Positions 9,114 to 17,858 are shown, numbered from the stretch's first letter. The stretch is 64,000 nucleotides of DNA from an uncultured Gellertiella sp. (GCF_963457605.1 NZ_OY735139.1:124001-188000); one strand, 5' to 3'. Numbers and translations: made by a program. The notes: generated by a model not told the origin, from the letters alone.

Positions 9114-9476
9114 ATGAGAAGCATTGTGGCCATAGCGCAAGGCGTGCTGTTAGCGGGTGCGGTGGTGACCATGGTGCCCGGCGTGAATGCAGCGCCCAAC
9201 CACCGCCCGCAGGTGCACACGCCGCCGTCTGCGGATGACCATTCCCGCCAGTCCTTTGCCGACCTGGTGCGCAGCCTGGTGGCGGCAGGCGAGGTCCAGC
9301 CGCTGCATGAAGTGCTGGAAATCGCCCGCAAGGCCAGTCCCGGCGAGATCGTCAGCATCAAGCTCCGGCACCAGAAAAACCATTGGGTCTATCATGTCCG
9401 CATCCTGAAAAAGGAAGGCCGGCGCACCGAACTGTCCATCGATGGCAAGAGCCTGAAGATTGTCGAGAGGAGATAG
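9114..9476 (+). CDS. feuN: FeuN-like periplasmic PepSY protein
   Basis: A 120-residue protein with an N-terminal signal sequence (hydrophobic stretch, cleavage near VNAAP) and a single PepSY-like region toward the C-terminus. It lies directly ahead of the feuP and feuQ homologues with a 3-bp gap. In Sinorhizobium meliloti the small periplasmic protein FeuN, encoded upstream of feuPQ, holds the FeuQ sensor in check; the same role is inferred here from order and size. I chose ATG 9114; TTG codons at 9102 and 9111 are possible alternatives. Confidence 0.72.
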   Translation: MRSIVAIAQGVLLAGAVVTMVPGVNAAPNHRPQVHTPPSADDHSRQSFADLVRSLVAAGEVQPLHEVLEIARKASPGEIVSIKLRHQKNHWVYHVRILKKEGRRTELSIDGKSLKIVERR

Positions 9477-9479
9477 GCC

Positions 9480-10166
9480 TTGCGCGTTCTGATCGTGGAA
9501 GACGAGCTGCGGCTGGCCGAAGACCTGGGCCGTGCGCTTGAAGCCCAGAACTATGTCGTCACCCATTCAAAGGATGGCGAGGACGCCTGGTTCCGGGGCG
9601 ATTCGGAAGATTTCGACCTGGTGATCCTCGATCTCGGCCTGCCAAGGATGGACGGCTTTTCCGTGCTGAAACGCTGGCGGGCCTCGGGCCGCACGATGCC
9701 GGTTCTGATACTCACCGCGCGGGAGTCCTGGCGCGACAAGGTGGATGGCATCGATGCCGGCGCGGATGACTACCTGACCAAACCGTTTCGCATGGAAGAA
9801 CTGATGGCGCGGGTGAGGGCGCTGTTGCGCCGCTCCGTCGGCCAGGCCTCGCCGGTGCTGGTGAATGGCGATGTCGAAGTCGACACGCGGCTGCGAACGG
9901 TGACCTATCGCGGCACTCCCGTGACCCTCACACCGCTGGAATACCGGTTGCTCACCTATCTCATGCACCATGCCGGACGGGTCGTGTCGCAAACCGAGAT
10001 TTCACAACATATCTACGAGGAAGACATCGACCGGGATTCCAATGCCGTCGAGGTGGTGATCGCAAGGCTGCGGCGCAAGCTCGGCGGTCCCGTCATCGAG
10101 AACAAGCGCGGCCAGGGCTATTTCATTGCCGCCGATGGCGACAGATTGACCGGATCGCCCCGGTGA
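9480..10166 (+). CDS. feuP: Two-component response regulator, OmpR family (FeuP-like)
   Basis: A 228-residue OmpR/PhoB-type regulator: receiver domain with acidic pocket E7/D8, phosphorylation site D51 (LVILDLGLP) and the conserved K in LTKPF, then a winged-helix DNA-binding domain ending near GQGYF. The start is TTG at 9480, preceded by a GAGAGGAG Shine-Dalgarno that overlaps the end of feuN. Its stop overlaps the sensor gene by four bases. In rhizobia FeuP controls cyclic glucan export (ndvA) and osmoadaptation; conservation of that target set here is inference. Confidence 0.9.
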   Translation: MRVLIVEDELRLAEDLGRALEAQNYVVTHSKDGEDAWFRGDSEDFDLVILDLGLPRMDGFSVLKRWRASGRTMPVLILTARESWRDKVDGIDAGADDYLTKPFRMEELMARVRALLRRSVGQASPVLVNGDVEVDTRLRTVTYRGTPVTLTPLEYRLLTYLMHHAGRVVSQTEISQHIYEEDIDRDSNAVEVVIARLRRKLGGPVIENKRGQGYFIAADGDRLTGSPR

Positions 10167-11533
10167 GATTGCGCTCCCTCCGGTTCCGTCTGGCCTTTGG
10201 TGCGCTTGCGGCGATTGCCGTCGCCTTCGCGCTGGCGGCGATTGGTCTCGAATTCATTGTCGGCCGCACCGTGGAACGGGTGGCACTGTTTTCCATCGAA
10301 GACCAGATGCGGGTGCTGGTGGCCAATATCGAAGTCGGCGAAGACAACAGGCTGATTCTGGCGGATGAACCCAAGGACCCCCGTTTTTCCATGCCCTATG
10401 GCGGGTTTTACTGGCAGATCGGGCGCGGCGACAAGCCGGAGCTGCGCTCGCAATCGCTCTGGGACCAGACCCTGCCATGGTCGCATACCGGCAAGACCAG
10501 CAAGGCCAGCGTGCATCTGAACGGACCGAATGGCATCGCGCTTCTCGGGTCGCAGCAGGATATCGTGCTTGGCACCGCCAATGGCGATGAATCCGTCAGC
10601 ATTCTTGTCGCGCTGGACGACAGCCAGATCCGCGCGGCGCGGCGCGAATTTCTCTATGCCATGGCACCCTCGCTGGTGGTTCTGGCGCTGGCGCTGACGG
10701 GGGCGGTCTGGACCTTCCTGCGCTACGGCCTTGCACCGCTCGACAGCCTGAGAACGGCACTCGGTGCCGTCCATGGCCGCAATGCACGATTGATCGAAGG
10801 CGAATTTCCGACCGAAATCCAGCCGCTTGTCGACGACCTCAATGCCCTGATTCTCCGGCGTGACTCGCAGCTGACGTCGGCCCGCGCCCGGGCCGGCGAT
10901 CTCGCCCACGGGCTGAAGACGCCGCTTGCCGTTCTCGACGCCATCGCCCGCGAGCTGGAACGGCGCGGCAGCGGCGAGGAAGCCGGCGTCATCCGCGGCG
11001 AAGTCTCGCGGATGGACGCGCATGTGCGGCGCACGCTGGCCCAGGCCCGCGCCGGCCTTGCGGCAGCCCAGTCAAAAGTCAATGTCGATCTGGTGGTCTC
11101 CACCAGCCAGCTGGTCAGCACCATGCGCCGCATTGCCTCCAATCGCGGACTGAGCTTCAATCTCACCGCCCCGGAAAGCCTGCCTGCCAACATGGATGAA
11201 GCCGACTATATGGAGATCTGCGGAAACATTCTCGACAATGGCCGCAAATGGGCAAATTCCGTGGTGAATGTCACGCTCGCGCAGGTCGGCAACCGGGTGA
11301 TCCTCACCGTCGATGACGACGGTCCGGGCCTGCCGGAAACGGAAGGGGTGCTGGATGTGGCCCGTGGCCACCGTCTCGACGAAGCCGTCGCCGGCACCGG
11401 CTTCGGCCTGGCCATCGTGAAAGATCTGGTCGAAGCCTATGACGGCCACCTCAACTTCGACCGCTCCCCCCTCGGCGGCTTCCGCGTCACGGTCAATTTG
11501 CCCGGAAATGCGCTGGTGACATCAATGGGCTGA
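10163..11533 (+). CDS. feuQ: Sensor histidine kinase (FeuQ-like)
   Basis: A 456-residue membrane kinase. One membrane segment at about 10-33 and another at about 168-188 flank a periplasmic sensor domain of roughly 130 residues, where FeuN would act. A HAMP-like linker follows, then the H-box with H249 (DLAHGLKTPL), the N-box (NILDNGRKWA) and glycine-rich ATP-binding motifs (DDDGPGL, GTGFGLAI). The GTG start overlaps feuP by four bases. An ISAs1-family element has inserted 17 bases beyond the stop codon without harming the gene. Confidence 0.9.
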   Translation: MRLRSLRFRLAFGALAAIAVAFALAAIGLEFIVGRTVERVALFSIEDQMRVLVANIEVGEDNRLILADEPKDPRFSMPYGGFYWQIGRGDKPELRSQSLWDQTLPWSHTGKTSKASVHLNGPNGIALLGSQQDIVLGTANGDESVSILVALDDSQIRAARREFLYAMAPSLVVLALALTGAVWTFLRYGLAPLDSLRTALGAVHGRNARLIEGEFPTEIQPLVDDLNALILRRDSQLTSARARAGDLAHGLKTPLAVLDAIARELERRGSGEEAGVIRGEVSRMDAHVRRTLAQARAGLAAAQSKVNVDLVVSTSQLVSTMRRIASNRGLSFNLTAPESLPANMDEADYMEICGNILDNGRKWANSVVNVTLAQVGNRVILTVDDDGPGLPETEGVLDVARGHRLDEAVAGTGFGLAIVKDLVEAYDGHLNFDRSPLGGFRVTVNLPGNALVTSMG

Positions 11534-11540
11534 CACCTGG

Positions 11541-11550
11541 GGCTGACGCC
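11541..11550. repeat. Left target-site duplication of the ISAs1-family element
   Basis: GGCTGACGCC occurs here and again at 12804-12813, exactly bordering the terminal inverted repeats. A 10-bp duplication is within the range of the ISAs1 family. Confidence 0.88.
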
Positions 11551-12803
11551 CAGGGGAATCGGGTGAACGCATTATCCGGTGATGATGCGGACGAGGAAGT
11601 CGTCGTCCCAGGCTGCGGAGTGTCGGGCGAGATTGACGGACAGCTTGCCCTTTCCGCGCCGGATGAGGTTCAGGGCCATGTGCTTGATGGTTGTGAAGTT
11701 GGCGGGGGCGTGATCGGTTCGCACGCGGCATTCGTCGTCGCGGAACGTCATATCCATGACCCAATGCAGGCTGTTTTCGACTGTCCAATGGCTCCGGACG
11801 ACCGGACCGATGGCGCAAGCCGGGAGATTGAGCGAAGTGATGTAGAGGCGCGTCTCTCTCGTTTGGACCCCGGCGATTTCCCGGATGGTGTCGATCATGA
11901 CGATGCTTTTCAAGGCAGGCCAGTCATGCCGCTCCCGAAGCCATGCAGCGTCGTGGATCACGGTCGTTGTTCTGGTCTCGATGCGGCCATGATCCGCATC
12001 GACGGTTTCGTCGCGACTGACGACGGTGTCCTTGAAATCGCACGCCTTTTGTTCAGCGACGAAGAGTTTGACGTCCTCTTGCAAGCTGCTCTGGTTACCC
12101 TTGAGCGCCAGGACGTAATCGGCTTTCTTGTCGACGATCTTCTGCGCGACCGCGCGCTGGCAGCCGATCGCGTCGATGGTCACGATGGCACCTTCGATTG
12201 TCAGCATGTCCAGCAGTTTGGGGATGGCGACGATTTCGTTGGACTTCTCGGCCACCTTGACCTGACCCAGCACCAGGCGCTGGCGTGCGGCGAAGGCAGA
12301 GACCATATGAATGGCTGCGATCCCCCTGGACCGGTTATGCGAGCGGCGCACCGTCTTGCCGTCAATGGCGATCACGCCCTCCGGAATGCCGGCGACGGTT
12401 GCGACCCAGGTTGTGAAACAACGCTGGAATTGCTCGGCATCGAGCGAGGCCAGAATATCGCCGAGATGGTCGTGGGCAGGCGTTCCATTCTCGAATGCCG
12501 CCAACCGGCGCAGCAAACCCAGCCTCTTCGCGCCGAACAGGGCAATCGCGGTGATGCTCTCGGCACCCGCTACCACAGCCGTGAGGCATAGCAGCAGAAT
12601 CTCCTGAAGCGGGTAAACCACCTTGCCCCGCTGACGCGGGTCTTCCAGTTCCGCAAAATGCTTCAGAAAAACAACCGTTTCCTCAAACGCCGGGCACATC
12701 GCTGCCGTATCGTCCATACCATCCCCCAAAAAGCAAATCAGAGGAAAGGTACAGATTCAGCAAATCAGGCGTTTGTCACCTCCTCATTCACCCGATTGCC
12801 CTG
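11551..12803 (-). mobile_element. ISAs1-family insertion sequence, 1253 bp
   Basis: The element is bounded by 17-bp terminal inverted repeats (CAGGGGAATCGGGTGAA on the left; the right end reads CAGGGCAATCGGGTGAA on the opposite strand; one mismatch) and flanked by a perfect 10-bp direct repeat. It carries one intact transposase gene. The perfect duplication and intact gene suggest a fairly recent insertion, between feuQ and the displaced tRNA-Ser fragment. Confidence 0.92.
11572..12717 (-). CDS. ISAs1-family DDE transposase
   Basis: A 381-residue transposase that catalyses cut-and-paste movement of the surrounding element. The acidic triad is visible in VIAIDGKTVRRS, IVTIDAIGCQ and the VENSLHWVMDMTF(R)DDE block typical of the family. 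The N-terminal part carries the LEDPRQRGKV motif common to ISAs1 transposases. The ATG at 12715-12717 follows a GGGGGA Shine-Dalgarno; a TTG four codons upstream is possible. The frame is uninterrupted. Confidence 0.93.
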   Translation of the reverse strand: MDDTAAMCPAFEETVVFLKHFAELEDPRQRGKVVYPLQEILLLCLTAVVAGAESITAIALFGAKRLGLLRRLAAFENGTPAHDHLGDILASLDAEQFQRCFTTWVATVAGIPEGVIAIDGKTVRRSHNRSRGIAAIHMVSAFAARQRLVLGQVKVAEKSNEIVAIPKLLDMLTIEGAIVTIDAIGCQRAVAQKIVDKKADYVLALKGNQSSLQEDVKLFVAEQKACDFKDTVVSRDETVDADHGRIETRTTTVIHDAAWLRERHDWPALKSIVMIDTIREIAGVQTRETRLYITSLNLPACAIGPVVRSHWTVENSLHWVMDMTFRDDECRVRTDHAPANFTTIKHMALNLIRRGKGKLSVNLARHSAAWDDDFLVRIITG

Positions 12804-12813
12804 GGCTGACGCC
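12804..12813. repeat. Right target-site duplication of the ISAs1-family element
   Basis: Second copy of GGCTGACGCC, directly abutting the right terminal inverted repeat. Confidence 0.88.
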
Positions 12814-12844
12814 GCCATCCGGTATTTACGCATGGATAATTCAG

Positions 12845-12912
12845 TTATGGCGGAAGAGGTGGGATTCGAACCCACGGTACGGTCTCCCGCACGCCGGTTT
12901 TTAAGACCGGTT
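12845..12912 (-). repeat. Left attachment repeat: displaced 3' part of tRNA-Ser
   Basis: Bases 12848-12912 match the 3' 65 bases of the tRNA-Ser at 18368-18457, including CCA, T-arm, variable arm and anticodon stem-loop. The single mismatch (12902 against 18422) lies in the anticodon, TAA instead of TGA. The 5' half is missing, so it is not a functional tRNA. Confidence 0.9.
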
Positions 12913-12958
12913 TAAAAATATTGATTAACTTGCACTTTTTCTCTATTTCTGTCACATG

Positions 12959-12975
12959 TTGCAGCATTGTTGCAG
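12959..12975. repeat. Candidate integrase arm site, left end
   Basis: TTGCAGCATTGTTGCAG, containing two TTGCAG units, lies 47 bp inside the left attachment repeat and just upstream of the integrase start. The same 17 bases occur at 18269-18285 near the other end of the island. Confidence 0.5.
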
Positions 12976-12993
12976 AAATCAGGGAGAAGCTGC

Positions 12994-14088
12994 ATGGCAA
13001 GCCTCGTCAAACGCGGATCGAAATGGACGGCGACAGCCCGCCTTCCGGACGCGTTCAACGGGCCGTGCAAGTCCCGATCGATCTCGGCCACCTTCAAATC
13101 CAAGCGGGACGCGACGCTGTGGAAAGACGCGACGGAATCGGCAATGCGCCTGGGCACATGGAAAGACCCGCGCCTTGAGCCGAAACCGGGATCTTCGAAG
13201 GGATACCTAGAGCGCCCCTTCAAGGAGGTTCTGGAAGACTACCGCGATCTCGTCACGCCGGAGAAGATGGGTGCGGCTCAGGAGGTCGCGATGCTTAACA
13301 TGCTTGCCCGAATGGACTTCGCTTTGAAGACCGTCCGGGAGCTGTCGGTGCAGGACTTTGCGGATCTCCGCGACGCCCGCTTGAAGGAAGGGCTTAAGAA
13401 CTCCACCGTCCGGAACAACCTCAACACCCTCTCGGCGATATTCGAATGGCTGATCCACGAGAAGTCCGTGCAGACGTCGAATCCTATCGCTGGCCTGCGG
13501 AAGCGGAAGCGCGGCATTCCCCAGCCCGGCGCCGGGCGCGAGCGTCGTCTTCGTCCCGGTGAAGACGACCGGATATGGAAGGCCCTTACCGGAGAGACTT
13601 GGCAGAATCGCCAATGGCAGGCCCTCTACCCTGTCTTGCTCGACACCGCGATGCGCGCTGGGGAAGTCCGCAAGATTCTGGCAGGTTGGGTTCGGCAGGA
13701 GTACGGGTTCATCATCATCCCGAAGAGCAAGAACGGTGAAGCGAGGCATGTCGCCCTTTCGGATCGTGCCTACGAAGCCCTACTTAGTCAGGCAGAAGGG
13801 GAGCCTGACGATGCGACCGTGTTCAAGATGACGAAGAACTCCGCCGAACACGAGTGGCAGAAAATACGCATCGTTGCAGGTTGCCCCGACCTTCGGATTC
13901 ACGATCTCCGACATGAAGCTCTGAGCAACATGGCCGCGAACGGGGCTGACCTCCGGACACTGATGCGGCAGTCCGGACACAAGAGTGTCTCCGTTCTCAT
14001 GAGGTACTTGAATCCCACGAAGGAGGAGCAGAGGGCTCGGCTGTTCGGAAAGAAGGCGCCCGCACCAGAACAACCCGAGGCGCCGTGA
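12994..14088 (+). CDS. Tyrosine recombinase/phage-type integrase
   Basis: A 364-residue integrase: N-terminal arm-binding region (about 1-65), core-binding helical domain (about 70-170) and catalytic domain (about 185-350). The catalytic residues R221, H303, R306, H329 and nucleophile Y338 are all present (TAMRAGEV, HDLRH, GHKSVSVLMRYL). The ATG start at 12994 follows AGGGAGAA; an upstream TTG lacks a ribosome site. It lies directly inside the left attachment repeat, as expected for an element that uses tRNA-Ser, and should cut and join DNA within the repeated region. Confidence 0.95.
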   Translation: MASLVKRGSKWTATARLPDAFNGPCKSRSISATFKSKRDATLWKDATESAMRLGTWKDPRLEPKPGSSKGYLERPFKEVLEDYRDLVTPEKMGAAQEVAMLNMLARMDFALKTVRELSVQDFADLRDARLKEGLKNSTVRNNLNTLSAIFEWLIHEKSVQTSNPIAGLRKRKRGIPQPGAGRERRLRPGEDDRIWKALTGETWQNRQWQALYPVLLDTAMRAGEVRKILAGWVRQEYGFIIIPKSKNGEARHVALSDRAYEALLSQAEGEPDDATVFKMTKNSAEHEWQKIRIVAGCPDLRIHDLRHEALSNMAANGADLRTLMRQSGHKSVSVLMRYLNPTKEEQRARLFGKKAPAPEQPEAP

Positions 14089-14105
14089 ATCCCTTCAGGC
14101 GCCTG

Positions 14106-14522
14106 CTAGGGCCTGTCCGCGTCAAGAACGAAAGATTTTAGTTTTTCCCGAAGCTTTTCGAGGTCTGAGATTTCGCACTGCCACAGAACTAGAACCGACC
14201 AACCAAATTCTTCCAGGGCGTCAATATTCCGTGCGTCTCTGGCGACATTTGCATCAAATTTGATTTGCCAGAAGTCCGCTCTGCTCTTCGGTGTACTGGC
14301 CAGCCGGCACCCAGCGTGGCGATGCCAAAAACAGCCGTGAACGAAGATCGCCTTCTTCTGTCGGGGAAACACGACGTCAGGAGACCCAGGTAGGTCTCTC
14401 CGATGAAGCCTGTACCTGAACCCCATCGCGAACAGCGCGCGCCGGACTGCCATCTCGGGCTTTGTGTCTTTGCCCTTGACGCGCGCCATGAGTGACGATC
14501 GTTTCGGGTCGATTTCACTCAT
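14106..14522 (-). CDS. vsr: Very short patch repair endonuclease (Vsr)
   Basis: A 138-residue protein of the Vsr family, which nicks DNA at T:G mismatches left by deamination of 5-methylcytosine. The conserved PGSPDVVF (D49), FVHGCFWH (H62, W66, H67), E23 and zinc-type Cys/His residues are visible, so it looks active. Vsr genes usually accompany a cytosine methylase, but none is present: 39 bp upstream of the start is the end of an IS21-family element. It converges on the integrase gene with a 17-bp gap. The remaining upstream bases form an open frame whose stop overlaps the vsr start, which could be the tail of a lost partner gene. Confidence 0.92.
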   Translation of the reverse strand: MSEIDPKRSSLMARVKGKDTKPEMAVRRALFAMGFRYRLHRRDLPGSPDVVFPRQKKAIFVHGCFWHRHAGCRLASTPKSRADFWQIKFDANVARDARNIDALEEFGWSVLVLWQCEISDLEKLREKLKSFVLDADRP

Positions 14523-14633
14523 GCCGGAACCGGTCGCCTATTCGGTTCAAGGAATTCATGTTGTTGGTTTTCACGCGGAACTGAGCCGGTTTTTCCACCG
14601 AGAAATGAGCCACCTCTGAGTATGGTTTTCTGA

Positions 14634-15428
14634 TCAGGGTTTGGTCAAGGGATTGGCTTTTTCTCCTCTCTTGTGTGCTGCGGCAGCCGAGCTGGCTTTA
14701 AAGCGGAAGCTGTCGTTCCCGGTTTCCAGGATATGGCAACGATGGGTCAAACGATCGAGCAGGGCGGTCGTCATCTTGGCGTCGCCGAAGACGGTTGCCC
14801 ATTCGCTGAAGCTGAGGTTGGTGGTGATCACCACGCTGGTCCGCTCGTAGAGCTTGCTCAACAGGTGGAAGAGCAGCGCTCCGCCGGACGCGCTGAAGGG
14901 AAGATATCCCAGTTCGTCCAGGATCAGCAGATCGAGGCGAACCAGCGTCTCGGCGATCTGGCCTGCCTTGCCTTTGGCCTTCTCCTGTTCGAGAGCATTG
15001 ACCAGTTCGATGGTCGAGAAGAAGCGGACCTTTCGGCGATGATGCTCGATGGCCTGGATTCCGAGAGCGGTCGCGACATGCGTTTTGCCAGTGCCAGGGC
15101 CACCGATAAGGACAACGTTCTGCGCCCCATCCATGAACTCGCATCGGTACAGTTGGCGCACGGTGGCCTCGTTGATCTCGCTGGCGGTGAAGTCGAAGCC
15201 GGAGATGTCTTTGTACGCAGGAAAGCGGGCAGCCTTCATGTGGTAGGCAATAGAGCGTACCTCGCGCTCGGCCAATTCGGCCTTCAGCAACTGGGACAGG
15301 ATGGGCACGGCCGCATCAAAAGCCGGAGCACCTTGCTCGATCAGATCCGTGACGGCTTGGGCCATGCCATACATCTTCAGGCTCCGCAGCATGATGACGA
15401 CGGCGGCGCTGGCGGGATCATGACGCAT
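14634..15428 (-). CDS. istB: IS21-family helper ATPase IstB
   Basis: A 264-residue AAA+ ATPase that assists the IstA transposase in target selection. Walker A is GGPGTGKTH, Walker B is LLILDELGY, and the C-terminal arginine-rich region [13 protein letters not shown] is typical. The start ATG at 15426-15428 follows an ideal AGGAGG ribosome site; the gene overlaps the end of istA by 11 bases. The frame is intact. Confidence 0.95.
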   Translation of the reverse strand: MRHDPASAAVVIMLRSLKMYGMAQAVTDLIEQGAPAFDAAVPILSQLLKAELAEREVRSIAYHMKAARFPAYKDISGFDFTASEINEATVRQLYRCEFMDGAQNVVLIGGPGTGKTHVATALGIQAIEHHRRKVRFFSTIELVNALEQEKAKGKAGQIAETLVRLDLLILDELGYLPFSASGGALLFHLLSKLYERTSVVITTNLSFSEWATVFGDAKMTTALLDRLTHRCHILETGNDSFRFKASSAAAAHKRGEKANPLTKP

Positions 15429-16950
15429 GGCGACCTCCTGCGATCCGGGCGCGTAGGCCATCATAGCGTTCGACATTGGCTTTGGGTTCACGCAGCAAAG
15501 CCAGCGCCTGTGGCGTATCGATGTCGGGACCGTCGGTCGTCTTGCCGTCGATCAGCCGGTGCAGCAGGTTCAGCACATGCGTTTTCGTTGCCACGCCGGC
15601 ATCCAAGGCCAGTTCCACAGCCCTGAGTACGACCTGTTCGTCATGCTGAAGGACGAGGGCAAGGATGTCGGCCATCTCACGATCACCGCCGGGGCGGCGA
15701 AGCATCTGGTCTTGCAACTGCCTGAAGGCAGTCGGCAATTCCACAAACGGTGCGCCATTGCGTAAAGCGCCGGGCTTGCGCTGGATGACCGCAAGGTAAT
15801 GCCGCCAGTCGTAAATCGTTCGTGGCGGTTTGTCGTGGCTGCGCTCAATGATCCGCACATGTTCGCATAGGATATTGCCCTCGGCCGCAACGACCAGTCG
15901 GTCGGGATAGACCCGCAGGCTTACGGGCCGGTTCGCAAACGACGCAGGCACGCTGTAACGGTTCCGCTCGAAGGTGATCAGGCAGGTGGGCGAGACGCGC
16001 TTGCTTTGCTCGACGAAGCCGTCAAAAGCGGGAGGCAGTGCCATCAACGCGGCCTGTTCTGCGACCCAGACGTCGGCGATCGAACCGGGTAATGTGTTGT
16101 GTGCAGTCTCGCGCCACAGATCCTGGCAATGCTGTTCCAGCCAGGCGTTCAGCGCTGCCAGATCAGGGAAGCTTGGCATCTGTTGCCACAGGCGTGGTCG
16201 GGCATCCTGGACGTTCTTCTCGACCTGCCCCTTCTCCCAGCCCGCAGCGGGATTGCAGAACTCAGGCGCGAAGACGTAATGGTTCGTCATCGCGAGGAAA
16301 CGGATATTGACCTGTCGCTCCTTGCCGCGGCCGACGCGATCGACCGCCGTCTTCATGTTGTCATAGATTCCCCGCGATGGCACACCGCCGAACACGCGGA
16401 ATCCGTGCCAATGGGCATCGAAGAGCATCTCGTGCGTTTGCAGCAGGTATGCCCTGACCAGAAAAGCCCGACTGTGCGATAGCTTGATATGTGCGACCTG
16501 AAGCTTCGTGCGCTCGCCGCCGATCACGGCATAATCTTCACTCCAATCGAATTGGAATGCTTCGCCTGGGCGGAATGACAGCGGAACGAATATGCCACGG
16601 CCCGTCGTCTGCTGCTCACGTTGCCGATCAACTCGCCACTCACGGGCGAAGGCGGCGACCCGACCATAGGAGCCGGTAAAGCCGAGAGCCACCAGGTCCG
16701 CATGAACCTGCTTCAGCGTTCGGCGCTGCTTGCGCGACTTCCCGGCCTCGGTCTTCAGCCAGCCAGCCAGTTTGTCGGCAAAAGGATCAAGCTTGCTCCG
16801 TCGTTCCGGTACCGTGAACGTCGGCTCGATCGTGCCGGCGCTCAAATACTTCGCGATCGTGTTACGCGACAGCCCAGTGCGCCGGCTGATCTCGCGGATC
16901 GACTGCTTCTCGCGAAGCGCCATCCGACGAATAATGTTTAAAAGTCCCAT
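15418..16950 (-). CDS. istA: IS21-family transposase IstA
   Basis: A 510-residue DDE transposase with an N-terminal helix-turn-helix ([18 protein letters not shown]), an integrase-core domain beginning near FQFDWSEDY, and a C-terminal beta domain ([15 protein letters not shown]). The start [10 protein letters not shown] matches related IstA proteins and follows ACGGAG. Together with IstB it can move the surrounding element. No frameshift or stop was found. Confidence 0.94.
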   Translation of the reverse strand: MGLLNIIRRMALREKQSIREISRRTGLSRNTIAKYLSAGTIEPTFTVPERRSKLDPFADKLAGWLKTEAGKSRKQRRTLKQVHADLVALGFTGSYGRVAAFAREWRVDRQREQQTTGRGIFVPLSFRPGEAFQFDWSEDYAVIGGERTKLQVAHIKLSHSRAFLVRAYLLQTHEMLFDAHWHGFRVFGGVPSRGIYDNMKTAVDRVGRGKERQVNIRFLAMTNHYVFAPEFCNPAAGWEKGQVEKNVQDARPRLWQQMPSFPDLAALNAWLEQHCQDLWRETAHNTLPGSIADVWVAEQAALMALPPAFDGFVEQSKRVSPTCLITFERNRYSVPASFANRPVSLRVYPDRLVVAAEGNILCEHVRIIERSHDKPPRTIYDWRHYLAVIQRKPGALRNGAPFVELPTAFRQLQDQMLRRPGGDREMADILALVLQHDEQVVLRAVELALDAGVATKTHVLNLLHRLIDGKTTDGPDIDTPQALALLREPKANVERYDGLRARIAGGRHAS

Positions 16951-17118
16951 GTGGATCACTCCGTTGCCCCCGTCGCTCACCGCGTTGGGGGGAAGGTTCA
17001 CATGGCTCAGTTCTCAATGGAAATTATGCGCCTAACCGGCTCAGTTCTGCGTGGAAATCAACACTCCTTGCCCCATGGTCACTGAATGGTGAACGGACTT
17101 TCAAAAGATGATCCATCA

Positions 17119-17361
17119 TCACTGCCCCGGACGGAATCGGTCGAAGACACGCAGGCCATCCTTCCGGATCGACGCCGCCAGTTCGTCGGCGGCTCCGGGC
17201 AGTCGCGTCTTCCGGACAAGCTGGGCCTCCTGCTTGCCGCGCTCCCTGACATAGATGGCGGCGAGGTACCACAGGCGCCCGCCCTGTGCGTCGTGCGACT
17301 TCGCTTCCTCGACGAGGATGTCGAACGTGAGGCCACGAAAGGTTATGGTCTTGATTTCCAT
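17119..17361 (-). CDS. Small hypothetical protein of the island
   Basis: An 80-residue soluble protein of mixed composition, starting MEIKTITFRGLTFDIL and ending RFRPGQ. A GGAG ribosome site stands seven bases before the ATG, and the predicted beta-alpha alternation looks protein-like. I do not recognise the family. It lies between the IS21-family element and the structured non-coding part of the island. It may be cargo or an accessory regulator; no function is claimed. Confidence 0.6.
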   Translation of the reverse strand: MEIKTITFRGLTFDILVEEAKSHDAQGGRLWYLAAIYVRERGKQEAQLVRKTRLPGAADELAASIRKDGLRVFDRFRPGQ

Positions 17362-17766
17362 CTTTTAACTCCATGAAAACATAGAATTTTTTATCATTTC
17401 TGGAAGTGCGGGCCCAGGACGATCCGGGAAGAGGACCAACGAAGATCTAACGCGGATCGTCCGACTCGGCGGTCTCCCCAGAGCGGCAGGTCGGTCAATA
17501 AGAATCGATGGGAGCGGGTGCGGCCCGCAGGAAGCCGCAGGCGAGCGAGGACACGGTCCCGTCTATTCCTGTTGACGGGCCGAAGCGACTCAATCCTAGC
17601 TTGGCCGGGGGCAGACAGAAGGGAGAAAAGGCCGAAGGCCGCACCCTTGTGCCTGCCCCTGGACTAGATCAGTCGGATCATGCCGACCGGAGGCAGGGCA
17701 AGCCAAAGGCGCGCCAGGAGGCAGGAGCCTCCGCGAGCATCAAGGGGACGATGAGCGTATCGGAGA

Positions 17767-17784
17767 CGTCAGCATAGCGCCGCC
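17767..17784. repeat. 18-bp direct repeat, copy 1
   Basis: CGTCAGCATAGCGCCGCC, repeated at 17841-17858 with a start-to-start distance of 74 bp. Both copies run into a GC-rich inverted repeat and the sequence GGGACG. Confidence 0.75.
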
Positions 17785-17840
17785 CTGCGGGACGTCGGGA
17801 ATTCGCGCATGCTTCGGCGGGTTCGAGGCAGCCGCAGGAG

Positions 17841-17858
17841 CGTCAGCATAGCGCCGCC
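17841..17858. repeat. 18-bp direct repeat, copy 2
   Basis: Second copy of CGTCAGCATAGCGCCGCC. It lies in the loop of a long imperfect hairpin formed by 17809-17830 and 17881-17897. Confidence 0.75.

Larger units (their letters stand above)
14562..17063 (-). mobile_element. IS21-family insertion sequence, about 2.5 kb
   Basis: Ends begin with TGTTG and share an imperfect inverted repeat (left TGTTGGTTTTCACGCGGAAC, right on the opposite strand TGTTGATTTCCACGCAGAAC). Each end carries repeated GAACTGAGCC-type units, as is usual in IS21. It encodes IstA and IstB in overlapping order. No direct target repeat is visible at the flanks (ending CATGT on the left, beginning CTCCT on the right), which suggests a deletion or rearrangement next to one end. 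Confidence 0.9.

Noticed and set aside
12845-12912. A second tRNA gene
   Set aside because: Only the 3' part is present; the acceptor 5' strand and D-arm are missing, so it is the displaced end of tRNA-Ser.
17508-17777. 89-codon frame in the island
   Set aside because: Low-complexity Lys/Gly/Ala/Pro composition, no ribosome site, and it crosses inverted repeats.
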